Positions 15,903-26,163 of a DNA stretch of 64,000 nt are shown here, in pieces. The stretch is from Flavobacterium cheongpyeongense (GTDB taxonomy: Bacteria > Bacteroidota > Bacteroidia > Flavobacteriales > Flavobacteriaceae). A program made the position numbers and the translations under genes. Location: positions 33,966-97,965 of the forward strand of contig NZ_QJHK01000017.1 of assembly GCF_003202435.1 (NCBI RefSeq). Reading direction: 5' to 3'. Numbering within the stretch: the stretch's first letter is position 1; each line of letters opens with the position of its first letter. The notes beneath the pieces were generated by a model, which saw only the letters and a program-made list of their open reading frames with translations, did no database searches and was not told the origin of the DNA.

Positions 15903-17159
15903 ATGTCAGAAGATCATAGAATAGCAAAGGTTACTATTTTAATTCAACAGAAAAAATACCCGGAGGCTGAAAAAGTATTAAAGGATTTAATTTCAGAGGA
16001 TGCTAATAATATTTACTTTTTGTCCTTGCTGGCAGAAGTTAATTTACAGCAGGACAAAATTGATGTTGCCAAAACCATAATCAAAAACGCCATTGGTCTG
16101 GCACCAGATGCTCCTCATTTATTTTATATAAAGTCCAGGATTGCAATTCAACAGGATGATTATAATGAAGCAGAAGAAAACATCATGCAGGCAATAGCGT
16201 TAGACTCTTATGATGCAGATTATTTTGCTTTTCTGGCACACATTAAGTTGTCACGTAAACAATATGAAGAGGCTTTAGAATTTGCTAATAAAGCCTTAGA
16301 AATTGATTCAGAAAATTTATTAGGGCTTAATACGAGAAGTACTGCTTTGCTAAAATTAGACAGAAGTGAAGAATCATTTAATACTATAGAAGGCGCTTTA
16401 AGAGAAGATCCCAATAACGCCTATACACATGCCAATTATGGCTGGAGTTTATTAGAAAAAGGAGATAATAAAAAGGCACTTAAGCACTTTAATGAAGCAT
16501 TAAAAAGTGATCCTAATTTTTCCTATGCACAATCCGGAATGCTTGAAGCCATAAAAGCTTCTAATCCTTTATATAGAGGGTATTTAAAATATTCATTTTG
16601 GATGGGTAATTTAACAGCTAAGTATCAATGGGGTGTTATAATTGGTTTCTATTTAGGAGTAAAATTGCTTAGAAACTTAGCAGATAATAATGCGAATCTT
16701 CAGCCCTATTTAAATCCTTTAATAATTATTTTGGCGTTGTTTGCTTATTCAACCTGGGTTATTACTCCAATTGGAAATTTATTTCTAAGGTTCAATAAAT
16801 ATGGGCAGTTGTTACTTAGTGAAAAGCAAAAACAGAGCTCCAATTTCGTCGCTTTAGGTTTGGCTGTATTTGCTGTTGGTCTATTGCTTTATTTTGTTTT
16901 GCCGGATGAAAGATTTTTATCTGTAGCAGTTTTTGGATGTGCGATGATGTTGCCTTGCAGTGTAATGTTTTCACCCACAAAATATAAAGATTCATTAATG
17001 ATATACACTATTGTTATGGCAATTATTGGCATTTTAGCGATAGCTTTAACCTTTATCAGTGGAGAAATATTTAATTTAATGTCTGTAATTTTTATATTTG
17101 GATTTATAGGTTTTCAATGGGCAGCTAATTTTCTATTAATAAAACAGAGCAACCGTTAA
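15903..17159 (+). CDS. TPR membrane protein, about six TM helices
   Basis: The 418-aa protein has about five TPR units (residues 1-210), then six hydrophobic segments from about residue 245 to the end, with short loops (for example NPLIIILALFAYSTWVITPI and FVALGLAVFAVGLLLYFVLP). The TPRs should be cytosolic. The start lies one base after the AAA+ stop, and the AAA+ protein also has TPRs, so this protein probably anchors or feeds the ATPase at the inner membrane (inference). The family is not otherwise known to me. Confidence 0.75.
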   Translation: MSEDHRIAKVTILIQQKKYPEAEKVLKDLISEDANNIYFLSLLAEVNLQQDKIDVAKTIIKNAIGLAPDAPHLFYIKSRIAIQQDDYNEAEENIMQAIALDSYDADYFAFLAHIKLSRKQYEEALEFANKALEIDSENLLGLNTRSTALLKLDRSEESFNTIEGALREDPNNAYTHANYGWSLLEKGDNKKALKHFNEALKSDPNFSYAQSGMLEAIKASNPLYRGYLKYSFWMGNLTAKYQWGVIIGFYLGVKLLRNLADNNANLQPYLNPLIIILALFAYSTWVITPIGNLFLRFNKYGQLLLSEKQKQSSNFVALGLAVFAVGLLLYFVLPDERFLSVAVFGCAMMLPCSVMFSPTKYKDSLMIYTIVMAIIGILAIALTFISGEIFNLMSVIFIFGFIGFQWAANFLLIKQSNR

Positions 17160-17247
17160 TGAATTGAAATTTCCTGCTGAATAAGTGATTTTCTCTAAAA
17201 AAACAGGTTTTATAATCTAAGAAATTTGACAACTAAAAATAGCAACT

Positions 17248-17658
17248 ATGGAAGATCAAAAAAATAAAACAGAAAGTTTAACGCCAAAGGTAACAGGTAT
17301 TGGCGGAATTTTCTTTTTTTCAGACAATCCACAGGAAACAAAAGACTGGTATGCCAAAAATTTAGGTTTTGAAATTAGTGATTGGGGCACATCAAGTTTT
17401 GAATCCAGAAATATTGATAAGCCTGATGAGATAGAATCTCTTCAGTGGAGCCCTTTCAAAAGTGGGGATGCATATTTTGCTCCATCTAAAAAAGATTTTA
17501 TGATCAATTACCGTGTTCAGAACATTGAAGCATTAGTAAACAAACTCAATGAAAATGGCGTAACCATATTGGACGATATCGTAACTTATGAGTATGGTAA
17601 ATTTGTGCACATTATGGATGCAGATGGTAATAAAATTGAACTGTGGGAGCCTTCTTAA
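17248..17658 (+). CDS. VOC-family (glyoxalase/bleomycin-resistance fold) protein
   Basis: The 136-aa single-domain protein shows the VOC pattern: GIGGIFFFSDNPQETKDWYA near the N-terminus, a mid-protein FAPSKKDFMINYRVQNIEAL segment and the C-terminal FVHIMDADGNKIELWEP, with a metal-ligand His (in FVHIMD) and the Glu of IELWEP. Members detoxify small electrophiles or open rings; the substrate is not predictable. It has its own short promoter region and a strong terminator, so it is monocistronic. Confidence 0.88.
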   Translation: MEDQKNKTESLTPKVTGIGGIFFFSDNPQETKDWYAKNLGFEISDWGTSSFESRNIDKPDEIESLQWSPFKSGDAYFAPSKKDFMINYRVQNIEALVNKLNENGVTILDDIVTYEYGKFVHIMDADGNKIELWEPS

Positions 17659-17678
17659 AGCAAATAATTTATAAGCAG

Positions 17679-17712
17679 AAAAACCTCTCAAAAATTAATT
17701 CTGAGAGGTTTT
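17679..17712. terminator. Bidirectional terminator between VOC and SprF-like genes
   Basis: AAAACCTCTCA and TGAGAGGTTTT form an 11-bp stem flanked by A and T runs between convergent genes. Confidence 0.88.
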
Positions 17713-17740
17713 ACTGTATCAAAAACGGGCTGTTTAGTCT

Positions 17741-18742
17741 TTAATTATTACCGTAATTAGGGCAACCAAAGCATTTACGGCTCAGGTCAAACTGATAAGT
17801 TAATGAAAGTTCATAAACACCTCCGGTTCTTCCTATTTTCGTAGTATTGAGATCGTATGAAAGTCCCAATCGCAAATGTTCGTATTGCAATCCCGTAAAA
17901 AAGTTGACAGAGGTAAGCAATTCGTTGTTCATACCATTTTTAGATGGATTTGTTACGAAGGTTGTTCCAAAAAACATTTTTTCAAATAAAATAGAAGCCC
18001 CCATATCCAGACGATTATAGCGCCCTTGCTGCATATAATTTGAGGTCACAAACATTTTCGTTTCATACGGAAAAAACAACACATCAATATAATCAGCCAC
18101 CAGAAATTCATATCCGCTGCTTAGCGAGAAAAAGGTGTTTAAGGGCAGGTTGCCGTTTGCACTCAGGGCAATATTTGGCCTGTTGAGGTGTTTCATTGAA
18201 AGACCAATCCAAAGATCATCAGTATTAAAAACCATACCTGCAGATACATCAAAAAAAGTGATTTTATCGTTTGCTAGCAAAGGATCTATAGAAGTGGCAT
18301 TGTTTGGACCGTTTATGTTAATCTGATCTTCCAGTAATAAATTTCCAAAGGCAAATGATTTTAAACCAAAACCGGCTTCGATACCCGGTCTGAAAGTCCA
18401 GTCGTCATTGATTCTTACCCGATAAGCATAATTGGCATTGATTTGTGTGAAATTATATTTGGAAGCATTTTCACGCTGGTTTAAAATATTCAAGCCAATT
18501 CCACTATTGAGCTTATCACTCCAGGTATTTACAAAGGCATAATCTGTGTCAACGCTTAAATCTAACTCAGGCCATTGTTCACGATGAATGATTCCGGTAT
18601 AAGTGGTTTCCATAAATCCTGTAAAACCAGGGTTTAAGGTTTCGGGAACTAAAAAATATTGTGTAAAAATAGGATCCTGTGCTCTTGTTTTGGTATAAAA
18701 ACAACATGTTATCAGTATAACAAATAGTAATTTTAATCTCAT
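17741..18742 (-). CDS. PorP/SprF-family outer-membrane protein
   Basis: The 333-aa protein has a signal peptide (MRLKLLFVILITCCFYTKTR) and the family start QDPIFTQYFLVPETLNPGFT. The rest is a string of amphipathic strands, ending in a Cys pair (RKCFGCPNYGNN). In Bacteroidota, PorP/SprF proteins pair with T9SS cargo that carries a type B C-terminal domain and attach it to the surface. Here the giant SprB-repeat protein sits 17 bases upstream in the same operon, as expected for such a pair. Confidence 0.93.
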   Translation of the reverse strand: MRLKLLFVILITCCFYTKTRAQDPIFTQYFLVPETLNPGFTGFMETTYTGIIHREQWPELDLSVDTDYAFVNTWSDKLNSGIGLNILNQRENASKYNFTQINANYAYRVRINDDWTFRPGIEAGFGLKSFAFGNLLLEDQININGPNNATSIDPLLANDKITFFDVSAGMVFNTDDLWIGLSMKHLNRPNIALSANGNLPLNTFFSLSSGYEFLVADYIDVLFFPYETKMFVTSNYMQQGRYNRLDMGASILFEKMFFGTTFVTNPSKNGMNNELLTSVNFFTGLQYEHLRLGLSYDLNTTKIGRTGGVYELSLTYQFDLSRKCFGCPNYGNN

Positions 18743-18759
18743 TTTTTAATATGTTGCTT

Positions 18760-21700
18760 TTATTTAATTAATGTTAATGATCCTTTTTCGGTTATGGTAT
18801 GATTGTAAAACGTTTTGGCAGTTATCCTGAAATAGTAATTACCATTTTCAGCATCCAGATCTTTAATTTTTCCTCTCCAGCCATGAATGTTTACTCCTGT
18901 TTCGGTATAAATAATACCTCCCCATGTATCGAAGATATCAAGGGTTACATTGTTTAATCCCTGAAATACCGGTGCAAATGAATCGTTGATTCCGTCATTA
19001 TTGGGAGTAAAAGCGTTTGGCATAACCAAAGTGTATCCTTTTTCCACAAGAATGCTGGTTTCATAAGAATAGCTGCATCCAAAAGGATAGTTAACGACTT
19101 GTTTTATGGTGTAAGTACCTTCTCTGGTATAAATATGCTCCGGATTTGTTTCAGTTGAAAAATTACCATCTCCAAAATCCCATGACATACTTGTAAAATC
19201 TCCCGTGGCTAAATTGGTGAATTTAACAGGGTCGTAAATAGCAAACAAGTCAAACATTTCTTTTCCATAAGAGCTTGTAGAGAAATTTGCGACACCCAAA
19301 ACAGGTTTATTAACATTATGAGAAACATCAAAAGTACAGCCAAAACTATCGGTAACGGTAAAAATGATTAATCCTTTATTATCGGTTTTCATTATTTCGC
19401 CATTAACACCGGAAACAACTCCGTCTGACCATTTTAAAGTATAGGGAGGAATACCACCCTTTACATGTCCTACGAATGTCTGATCTACAAATCGGGTATC
19501 ACAATTAAAGTCAGTTAAAACTTCAATTGTAGGGGTAAGCTGCTCAAATCGGATAATTTTAAAAGTATCTGATTTTTTACAGCCTCGGGAATCTGTCACC
19601 GTAACCGTGTAGTTGTCAGGAGTAAGCTGACTCAAGTCTTCAGTTTTGGCACCATTAGACCACGCATAAGTGTAAGGCGCTGTGCCGCCTGTAACAACAA
19701 GGTCGATAACCCCGGTATTTGCTTTAACGCAGTCAAGCGGGTTGGAGACATCTCCTCTTATTTCTAATTCAAGCGGATCAACAACAATATATTCTGCTTC
19801 TATTACACATAATTTTGCATCGGTAATTTTTACTTTATAGCTTCCCGGGCCAAGGTTATTTCTTTCAATTCCGGCTGTAGAACCATCACTCCATTCTAGT
19901 TTAAGCGGTGCCTGCCCGCCAACAAGATTAAGTCGGATGTGAGCATCATTTGCTCCATGGCATGAAATATTTTGAAAGTCCGGATCGATTTTAAAAACTG
20001 GCGCATTGTTAACCGTTATTGGAAATACTTTCGGACATCCTAAGGCATCTGTAATCGTAATTGAATAATTTCCTGCAGATAAATTAGATTGCTCCATTCC
20101 GGTTCCTAAATTACTCCATTTTATAATATACGGATCACCCGTAGCAAAAGGAACACCGCCGGTTATGTTATTAATTTTTATGACTCCGTCCCTAATACTG
20201 TAGCACGTCAAATGAGTTACAGAGTAGTCTAATTTAATTTCAGGGTTTTGCAGTATTTCAACTTTTAAATCTTTTGTACAACCCGAATTATCGGTAACGG
20301 TTAAATTATAGGTACCGGCATAAAGGTTTTTTAAATTTTGAAGATTACTTCTAAAACCGTTTGGTCCGGTCCAGCTGTAACGGTGACTAGGTCTTCCTCC
20401 TGATGAACTTACATTAACTTCACCAGTATTATATCCGTAGCATAAAACATCAACCTGGCTTTCCCATTTTACTTCCAGTAAAGGAGGTTCGATAATGGTA
20501 AAAGTTTGTCCTGTAAGTTCGCCACAATTATTGGCTTCTTTTATTTTTACCTGATAAACTCCTTTGTCCAGATTATTCAGGTTTCCGGAATTAACAGGAT
20601 ATGGACTTCCATCTTTTGTCCAGACAAAATTGTAAGGAGGTGTACCGCCGGTTACATTGGTATTAATGTTTCCATTTTTTGATCCAAAACAGGTTATGTC
20701 GTTTTTACCTTCACTGGTGATCCTGAATTCTCCAGGCTCTGAGACATAATAGGATGTATTAAAAGGGCAACCACCATCATCTGTAATTGATAAATAATAG
20801 GTTCCCGCTTTTAAATTAGAAATATCCTCATCAAAACTTTTAAAATTGTTAGGACCTGTCCAGGATATAATATAAGGTTTCCCTGTTGTACGGGGTGTCC
20901 CTCCAGTGATAGTTAAAGTAATAGAGCCATCACCAAATCCATAACAAGTTACATTTTTTATATTTTGAACCACTTTTATTATTGGCTCTACGGTGACTGT
21001 AACGGTAAAATCAGGACCTGGACACGATGCCGATATTGGTGATACAGTATAGGTTACCGTTGCAGGACTGGTAGTGTTATTTATCAGTGTCTGGCTAATA
21101 CTTGTTCTTGGACTCGATTGCGCACTTGCACCGCTAATCGCACCCGGAGGAGAAACTATGGGAGTAGACCATATATAAGTAGTCCCGGATGGGACATTAT
21201 CGGTTGTTCCGTTACTGACAGGTGTAATCTGAAAACTATCACCACTGCATATTTTTGCTGTTTTTGGAGTGATAACAGGGGAAAGTACCATGTCGACAGA
21301 GAAGCTTTTTGAATCTTCTGATGTTCCACAACTGTTTGTAACCTTAAAAGTAGCTTTATAAGTACCGGTTTTGGTATAATTAATAGGACCGGGATTAAGT
21401 GCTGTAGAAGTTGAAGGTGTACCTCCTGGAAAACTCCATTCGTATGTGATTTCTGAAGGCGGGGAACAGGTTTCCTCTACTGTTCCTACAGGATAAATGG
21501 TTGCCGTTTTGCAAAAATCTGAAATTGGTTTTAACGATATAACTGGTTTCTTTTTTACATGGATTGCCTGAGTGGTTTCGCGCTCTATTCCACAAGAATT
21601 CCATGTTCTAAGTCTTAGATAATAAATTCCTGGGGTTATAAAATTAAAAGCAGGGTTTTTAGAAGATGAATATGTTCCGTTTGCAAAATTCCATTGACCT

Positions 21701-23130
21701 TTTCCTGATCCTGGTGAAGTTTCTTTACCACAATAGGTTGGAGAATAACCGGTCACATCCCAAAAGAAGCTTGAAACACCACAGCTTAAATTTGTATCAG
21801 TCGTATTGTTTATCTGAACCGTTTCTGATGCACAGGCATTGCCAAAAGTAAATTGTGGCTGTAATACGGGTTCCACACATATATATTGTGCAGCAGGAGT
21901 GATCCCGACACCACAAGGTGTTGTAGCATTCAGGGTAACTTTATAAGTACCTGGTAATGAATAGGAGTGATAGGGATTAACTTCTCTCGAAGTTGTACCA
22001 TCTCCAAAATCCCATGTATAAACATTTACAGTACTACAGCCATTAGTATAACCGGCATACGTTGAATTATTGAAGCGTACACCTGAATTTACACATGCAA
22101 CTGACGGAATGCTAAAACTGATTACCGGCACGTCTAAAATAATAATGGGACCGGCAGTAAGATAGGTGCTTCCACAGGATGTTGTTATAGTTAGGGTAAC
22201 GGTATTTCCAGACGGACAGTTGGCTCTTGTAAACTTATGAGGAATAGGGAAATTTTGTGAGGCTTGCGGATTCAAGCTATTATAATAAATTGAATTTTCT
22301 AATTGGGACTGAGTATAGTTTTGAGTAGAGCCGTCACCGTAGTCAACAAAATATCTCGTGTCAGAAGGATTAAGCGCCCATGATCCAATTGCAAAATCCA
22401 TAGGGTCTACAGGAACACATAAGTTGGTTGTGTTTCCCGGAGCGATAAGTGCACCAATTGGGTTATTGGAATTTTTAACTACATACGTTACAGAGTTATT
22501 ACAGCTATTATTTCCAACGCCTGTAATCACCATATTGAAAGAACCTAATTTTTGATATTGATGTGTTTTCGGAAAAGTGACATTTGTCTCTGTACTGCCA
22601 TCGCCCCAGTCTACATTATAGGAGGCAATGCATGAAGCAGAAGCTGAACTGTTTCCAACAGTAATAGTGTATTTTGGATTCGAGTTGTTATCCCCGCATC
22701 TTTCAAAAGGTTTGTTAGATCCGGGAGCATTAAGGTCAGTAAACTTTAAATCGGGTTTTTCTTTTACAAAAACGTCTTTCGTTATCGAATTTACCTGACC
22801 AGTAGCATCTGTAACTGTTAGTTTTACAGTAAATTTTTGAGTTCCGCAGCCAAGTGCAGTAAAAGCGTGACTTGGGTTAATCTCAGTAGACGTTTTTCCA
22901 TCGCCAAATTCCCATTTGTAAATAAAAGGACCATTTCCGTTCACAATTGCGTTGAATGTTACCGGTGTTCCTGAACAAGCACCGTCATTAGTAAAGCTAA
23001 AATCGACGTTAGGAGCGACTAAATTGTTGCAATTTTTAGTAGTGAAATTACTTCTGTCGTTATGATTATAACTGTAAGAAGCAGTAATGATTAAAATAAA
23101 AAGTAATGTTAAGAAGTAAAGTTTCTTCAT
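18760..23130 (-). CDS. Giant PKD/SprB-repeat surface protein with T9SS type B C-terminal domain
   Basis: I place the start at 23130 (MKKLYFLTLLFILIITASYS), which gives a signal peptide; an upstream ATG at 23184 lacks one. The 1456-aa product has several PKD-type domains in its first half (for example IYKWEFGDGKTSTEINPSHA and YTWDFGDGTTSREVNPYHSY), then six or seven SprB-type repeats (each opening like VTCYGFGDGSITLTITGGTP), one late PKD domain (WDFGDGNFSTETNPEHIY) and a CHU_C gliding-associated C-terminal domain starting PNAFTPNNDGIND. It is an adhesin-like cell-surface protein secreted by T9SS, probably anchored by the downstream SprF-like protein. Confidence 0.93.
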   Translation of the reverse strand: MKKLYFLTLLFILIITASYSYNHNDRSNFTTKNCNNLVAPNVDFSFTNDGACSGTPVTFNAIVNGNGPFIYKWEFGDGKTSTEINPSHAFTALGCGTQKFTVKLTVTDATGQVNSITKDVFVKEKPDLKFTDLNAPGSNKPFERCGDNNSNPKYTITVGNSSASASCIASYNVDWGDGSTETNVTFPKTHQYQKLGSFNMVITGVGNNSCNNSVTYVVKNSNNPIGALIAPGNTTNLCVPVDPMDFAIGSWALNPSDTRYFVDYGDGSTQNYTQSQLENSIYYNSLNPQASQNFPIPHKFTRANCPSGNTVTLTITTSCGSTYLTAGPIIILDVPVISFSIPSVACVNSGVRFNNSTYAGYTNGCSTVNVYTWDFGDGTTSREVNPYHSYSLPGTYKVTLNATTPCGVGITPAAQYICVEPVLQPQFTFGNACASETVQINNTTDTNLSCGVSSFFWDVTGYSPTYCGKETSPGSGKGQWNFANGTYSSSKNPAFNFITPGIYYLRLRTWNSCGIERETTQAIHVKKKPVISLKPISDFCKTATIYPVGTVEETCSPPSEITYEWSFPGGTPSTSTALNPGPINYTKTGTYKATFKVTNSCGTSEDSKSFSVDMVLSPVITPKTAKICSGDSFQITPVSNGTTDNVPSGTTYIWSTPIVSPPGAISGASAQSSPRTSISQTLINNTTSPATVTYTVSPISASCPGPDFTVTVTVEPIIKVVQNIKNVTCYGFGDGSITLTITGGTPRTTGKPYIISWTGPNNFKSFDEDISNLKAGTYYLSITDDGGCPFNTSYYVSEPGEFRITSEGKNDITCFGSKNGNINTNVTGGTPPYNFVWTKDGSPYPVNSGNLNNLDKGVYQVKIKEANNCGELTGQTFTIIEPPLLEVKWESQVDVLCYGYNTGEVNVSSSGGRPSHRYSWTGPNGFRSNLQNLKNLYAGTYNLTVTDNSGCTKDLKVEILQNPEIKLDYSVTHLTCYSIRDGVIKINNITGGVPFATGDPYIIKWSNLGTGMEQSNLSAGNYSITITDALGCPKVFPITVNNAPVFKIDPDFQNISCHGANDAHIRLNLVGGQAPLKLEWSDGSTAGIERNNLGPGSYKVKITDAKLCVIEAEYIVVDPLELEIRGDVSNPLDCVKANTGVIDLVVTGGTAPYTYAWSNGAKTEDLSQLTPDNYTVTVTDSRGCKKSDTFKIIRFEQLTPTIEVLTDFNCDTRFVDQTFVGHVKGGIPPYTLKWSDGVVSGVNGEIMKTDNKGLIIFTVTDSFGCTFDVSHNVNKPVLGVANFSTSSYGKEMFDLFAIYDPVKFTNLATGDFTSMSWDFGDGNFSTETNPEHIYTREGTYTIKQVVNYPFGCSYSYETSILVEKGYTLVMPNAFTPNNDGINDSFAPVFQGLNNVTLDIFDTWGGIIYTETGVNIHGWRGKIKDLDAENGNYYFRITAKTFYNHTITEKGSLTLIK

Positions 23131-23383
23131 GTAGTATAATTCGGTTATTTTCGGTAGTAAAAGTATGTGTTTTTTTTTTATCAAAGAAAGATTACGAATA
23201 ATGATTTTGAATCATTTGTAAGTTTTATAGCAAAATTGGTTTCACCTGAAATTTTCTTTTGTGGAGATAAAGCACTAATCATTTATATAATAGTTTAACT
23301 CTTTCACAATAAATCAAAAGAATCAAATAATAATCAGAACCTTGTAAATAATAATTGTTATTATGATACTAATAAACATATTA

Positions 23384-23391
23384 TACATTTG
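23384..23391 (+). promoter_or_regulatory. Promoter for the LytS-type kinase
   Basis: TACATTTG fits TAnnTTTG and lies 26 bases before the GTG start at 23418. The 287-base gap 23131-23417 otherwise shows no coding signal. Confidence 0.5.
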
Positions 23392-23417
23392 TCAGACAAC
23401 AACCAAAAACAAGAAAA

Positions 23418-25349
23418 GTGAATCTAAAATTACAGCTTATAATTTTCTTTTTCGTATTTCACATCTGCGGAATATTCCATGGGCAAAATGTTCAGCTAGA
23501 TAGTTTAAAAGGAATTGTTGAGAATACTAAAGTTGATACAGTAAGAGCCGATAGGTACAATAAAATAGCTGATTTATATAAAGAAATCGATCCTGATTTG
23601 ACTTTTTCTTACGCTCAGAAAGCAATTGTGATCAGTTTAAAAAAAGAATACCATTTTGGACTTGCAACGGCTTATGTAAACAAAGGAAATGCTTCTATTA
23701 TTCTGGGAAATTATAAAGAGGCATTGAAATTCTTTAAAAAGGCACAATTAGAATTTGAAACCGCATTACTAAAAGAAACGAATAAAAAGAGAATAAAAAG
23801 CGGTCTGGCACGTGCTTTTGCAAGTTCAGGAGTTGTATATTCAGAACAAGGCGATTATACCTCATCTTTAAAAAATTATGAAAAAGCCCTAAAATTATAT
23901 CAGCAGATTGACGAAAAGGAAGGCATTTCTAAAACCCTGAATAATATTGGAATCCTTTACAAATCTCAACAAAAATACTCTAAAGCATTACAATATCTTA
24001 AAGAGGCTCACAAGATGCAAACCATTTTAAGTGAAAAAAATGCTCCTATGACATTGACTAATATTGGTGTTATTTATTTTGAAACCGGAGAATATCAAAA
24101 TGCAATTCAGTTTTACCGAAAAGCTCAAAAAGGATTTGAGCATAACGAAAACAAACGTGGTTCTGCATTACTCAATAATTATTTAGGAGATTATTACAAA
24201 GTACAGAAGAATTTTACTCTGGCGAATGAATATTATCAGAAATCATTGGCTTTGTATGAGGAAATTCAGAATAAATTCGGTGCTTCTCTTGCTTTGTATA
24301 ACATTGGATTGTTATTACAGGAGCAGAGAAAATACAAAGAAGCTTTACGCTTTGCTACGAAATCATTAGCCTATGCTGAGGAAATTGGTGTTCTGGATCA
24401 AACTTTTCATACAGAGGAGTTGTTAAGTGAATTGTACGAATCCTTAAAAGAACCTGAAGCAGCACTGGTTCACTATAAAAAATGCATTATTGCCCGTGAC
24501 AGTATCAGCAATCAGGAGACCAGCAAAAAGTTTGCAATGGCCGAAATGAATTATGAGTACAAGAAAAAAGAGGCCTTACTTTCGGAAAAGCACAAAAGAG
24601 AATTTCAATTGATTGTGTTCTCTGTTTTGGGAGGGATTTTGCTACTTGTTTTAGGCTGGGTAATTTATAACCGAATGCAGGTAAAACGCCAGCTCACACT
24701 TAAAAAAGAATTAGCTGAGTATGAACAGAAAGCACTGCATCTGCAAATGAATCCTCATTTTGTATTCAACTGTCTGAGCTCGATTTCGAGTTTTATTGTG
24801 CAGAACGGAACCGATTCGGCTCTGAAATATTTATCGAAATTTTCAAAGCTCATGCGTCTGACGCTCGAATATTCTAAAGGCTCTCTTATTCCGATTGATA
24901 AGGAAATTGAAAGTCTTCAGAATTATCTGGAACTGGAACAGCTTCGTTTTGATAATAAATTTGAATTCGAAATCAATTCAACTGAAAATGTAGAATTTAA
25001 CGTAGGACTGCCTCCGTTGCTGATTCAGCCTTTTGTTGAAAATGCGATTCTTCACGGTCTGGTTCCTAAAAATGGTAAAGGAAAAATAAACGTTGATTTT
25101 GATGTGCAGAACGAACAGCTGATTTGTACGATTACCGATGACGGAATTGGTTTGTCTGAATCGAAACTGCTCAAAGAAAATTCGGTTACAGCCCATCGTT
25201 CAATGGCCTTGAGCATTACAAAAAAGCGTTTGAAAATTATGGAATCCATAACTTCTAAGTCGGCTAAAATTGAAATACAGGAGTTAAAGTCTGACTCTCA
25301 AACAGGTACCAAAGCAATTTTATATTTGCCGGTTCAATATATATCATAA
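23418..25349 (+). CDS. TPR sensor histidine kinase, LytS/His_kinase type
   Basis: The 643-aa protein starts at GTG; this is supported by the signal sequence it provides (LQLIIFFFVFHICGIFHGQ) and no better ATG. About eight TPR units (residues 30-370) lie outside the membrane, followed by a coiled segment, one TM helix (about 397-417) and a LytS-type kinase core with LQMNPHFVFNCLSSISS (phospho-His about 447) and the N box LLIQPFVENAILHGL, then DDGIGLS. It pairs with the LytTR regulator that starts 12 bases downstream. Confidence 0.92.
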   Translation: MNLKLQLIIFFFVFHICGIFHGQNVQLDSLKGIVENTKVDTVRADRYNKIADLYKEIDPDLTFSYAQKAIVISLKKEYHFGLATAYVNKGNASIILGNYKEALKFFKKAQLEFETALLKETNKKRIKSGLARAFASSGVVYSEQGDYTSSLKNYEKALKLYQQIDEKEGISKTLNNIGILYKSQQKYSKALQYLKEAHKMQTILSEKNAPMTLTNIGVIYFETGEYQNAIQFYRKAQKGFEHNENKRGSALLNNYLGDYYKVQKNFTLANEYYQKSLALYEEIQNKFGASLALYNIGLLLQEQRKYKEALRFATKSLAYAEEIGVLDQTFHTEELLSELYESLKEPEAALVHYKKCIIARDSISNQETSKKFAMAEMNYEYKKKEALLSEKHKREFQLIVFSVLGGILLLVLGWVIYNRMQVKRQLTLKKELAEYEQKALHLQMNPHFVFNCLSSISSFIVQNGTDSALKYLSKFSKLMRLTLEYSKGSLIPIDKEIESLQNYLELEQLRFDNKFEFEINSTENVEFNVGLPPLLIQPFVENAILHGLVPKNGKGKINVDFDVQNEQLICTITDDGIGLSESKLLKENSVTAHRSMALSITKKRLKIMESITSKSAKIEIQELKSDSQTGTKAILYLPVQYIS

Positions 25350-25361
25350 TCCCACAAGCCA

Positions 25362-26123
25362 ATGATCACAGCATTACTAATTGACGATGACAAACATTTA
25401 AGGACAGGTTTAAAAGCACTTTTGGAGCGTTATACTAATGATATTTTTATTATTGGTGAAGCCGAAAGTGTCAAAACAGGAATAGCTGCTATTGAAAAAC
25501 TAAAGCCTCAGGTTATTTTTCTTGATATCCATTTGACGGACGGAACTGGTTTTGATATTCTGGAAAATCTTTCGAAAGTAAACGGAAAACTAAAGGCACA
25601 TGTTGTTTTTATAACAGCTCATGAGCAATATGCTTTAAAAGCGTTTAAGTTCAGTGCCCTGGATTTTATTTTAAAACCTGTTGATCCGGAAGAGTTACAG
25701 GATACAATAGTAAAAATAAAAGATGCAGCGGGTAAAAAGAACTCTTTTGAAAACATTGATTTGCTGCTCGAAAACATTCGGAAAAAAGTAGATAATTTCA
25801 AACGGATTGCTTTATCGACCAGCGACGGAATTCATTTATTTGAAGTCGCAGATATTATTCGTTGTGAAGCTAAAGCCAATTATACCGAGTTTTTTATCAA
25901 AAATCACAAACCGGTTCTGATTTCAAAAACATTAAAAGAATACGAAGAAATGCTTACAGAACATGGCTTCGAACGCATTCACCAATCACATTTAATCAAC
26001 CTTTCTTACTTGAAATCGTATATAAAATCAGACGGTGGTTATGTCATTATGGCTGATAACAGCAATATTCCAATTGCCCAAAGTAAAAAGGAAAAACTAC
26101 AGGAACTGATCAAATCCTTATAA
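25362..26123 (+). CDS. LytTR-family response regulator
   Basis: The 253-aa protein has a receiver domain (DDD at 8-10, phosphoacceptor D55 in VIFLDIHLTDG, late KP in FILKPVDPEEL) and a C-terminal LytTR DNA-binding domain (RIALSTSDGIHLFEVADIIR and HQSHLINLSYLKSYIK). LytTR proteins bind direct repeats upstream of surface and virulence-type genes. The large LRR surface protein starts 40 bases downstream and is an obvious candidate target or partner (inference from position). Confidence 0.93.
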   Translation: MITALLIDDDKHLRTGLKALLERYTNDIFIIGEAESVKTGIAAIEKLKPQVIFLDIHLTDGTGFDILENLSKVNGKLKAHVVFITAHEQYALKAFKFSALDFILKPVDPEELQDTIVKIKDAAGKKNSFENIDLLLENIRKKVDNFKRIALSTSDGIHLFEVADIIRCEAKANYTEFFIKNHKPVLISKTLKEYEEMLTEHGFERIHQSHLINLSYLKSYIKSDGGYVIMADNSNIPIAQSKKEKLQELIKSL

Positions 26124-26163
26124 GATATATCTCCAAACTATAAACTAATCCTAAATAATTATT

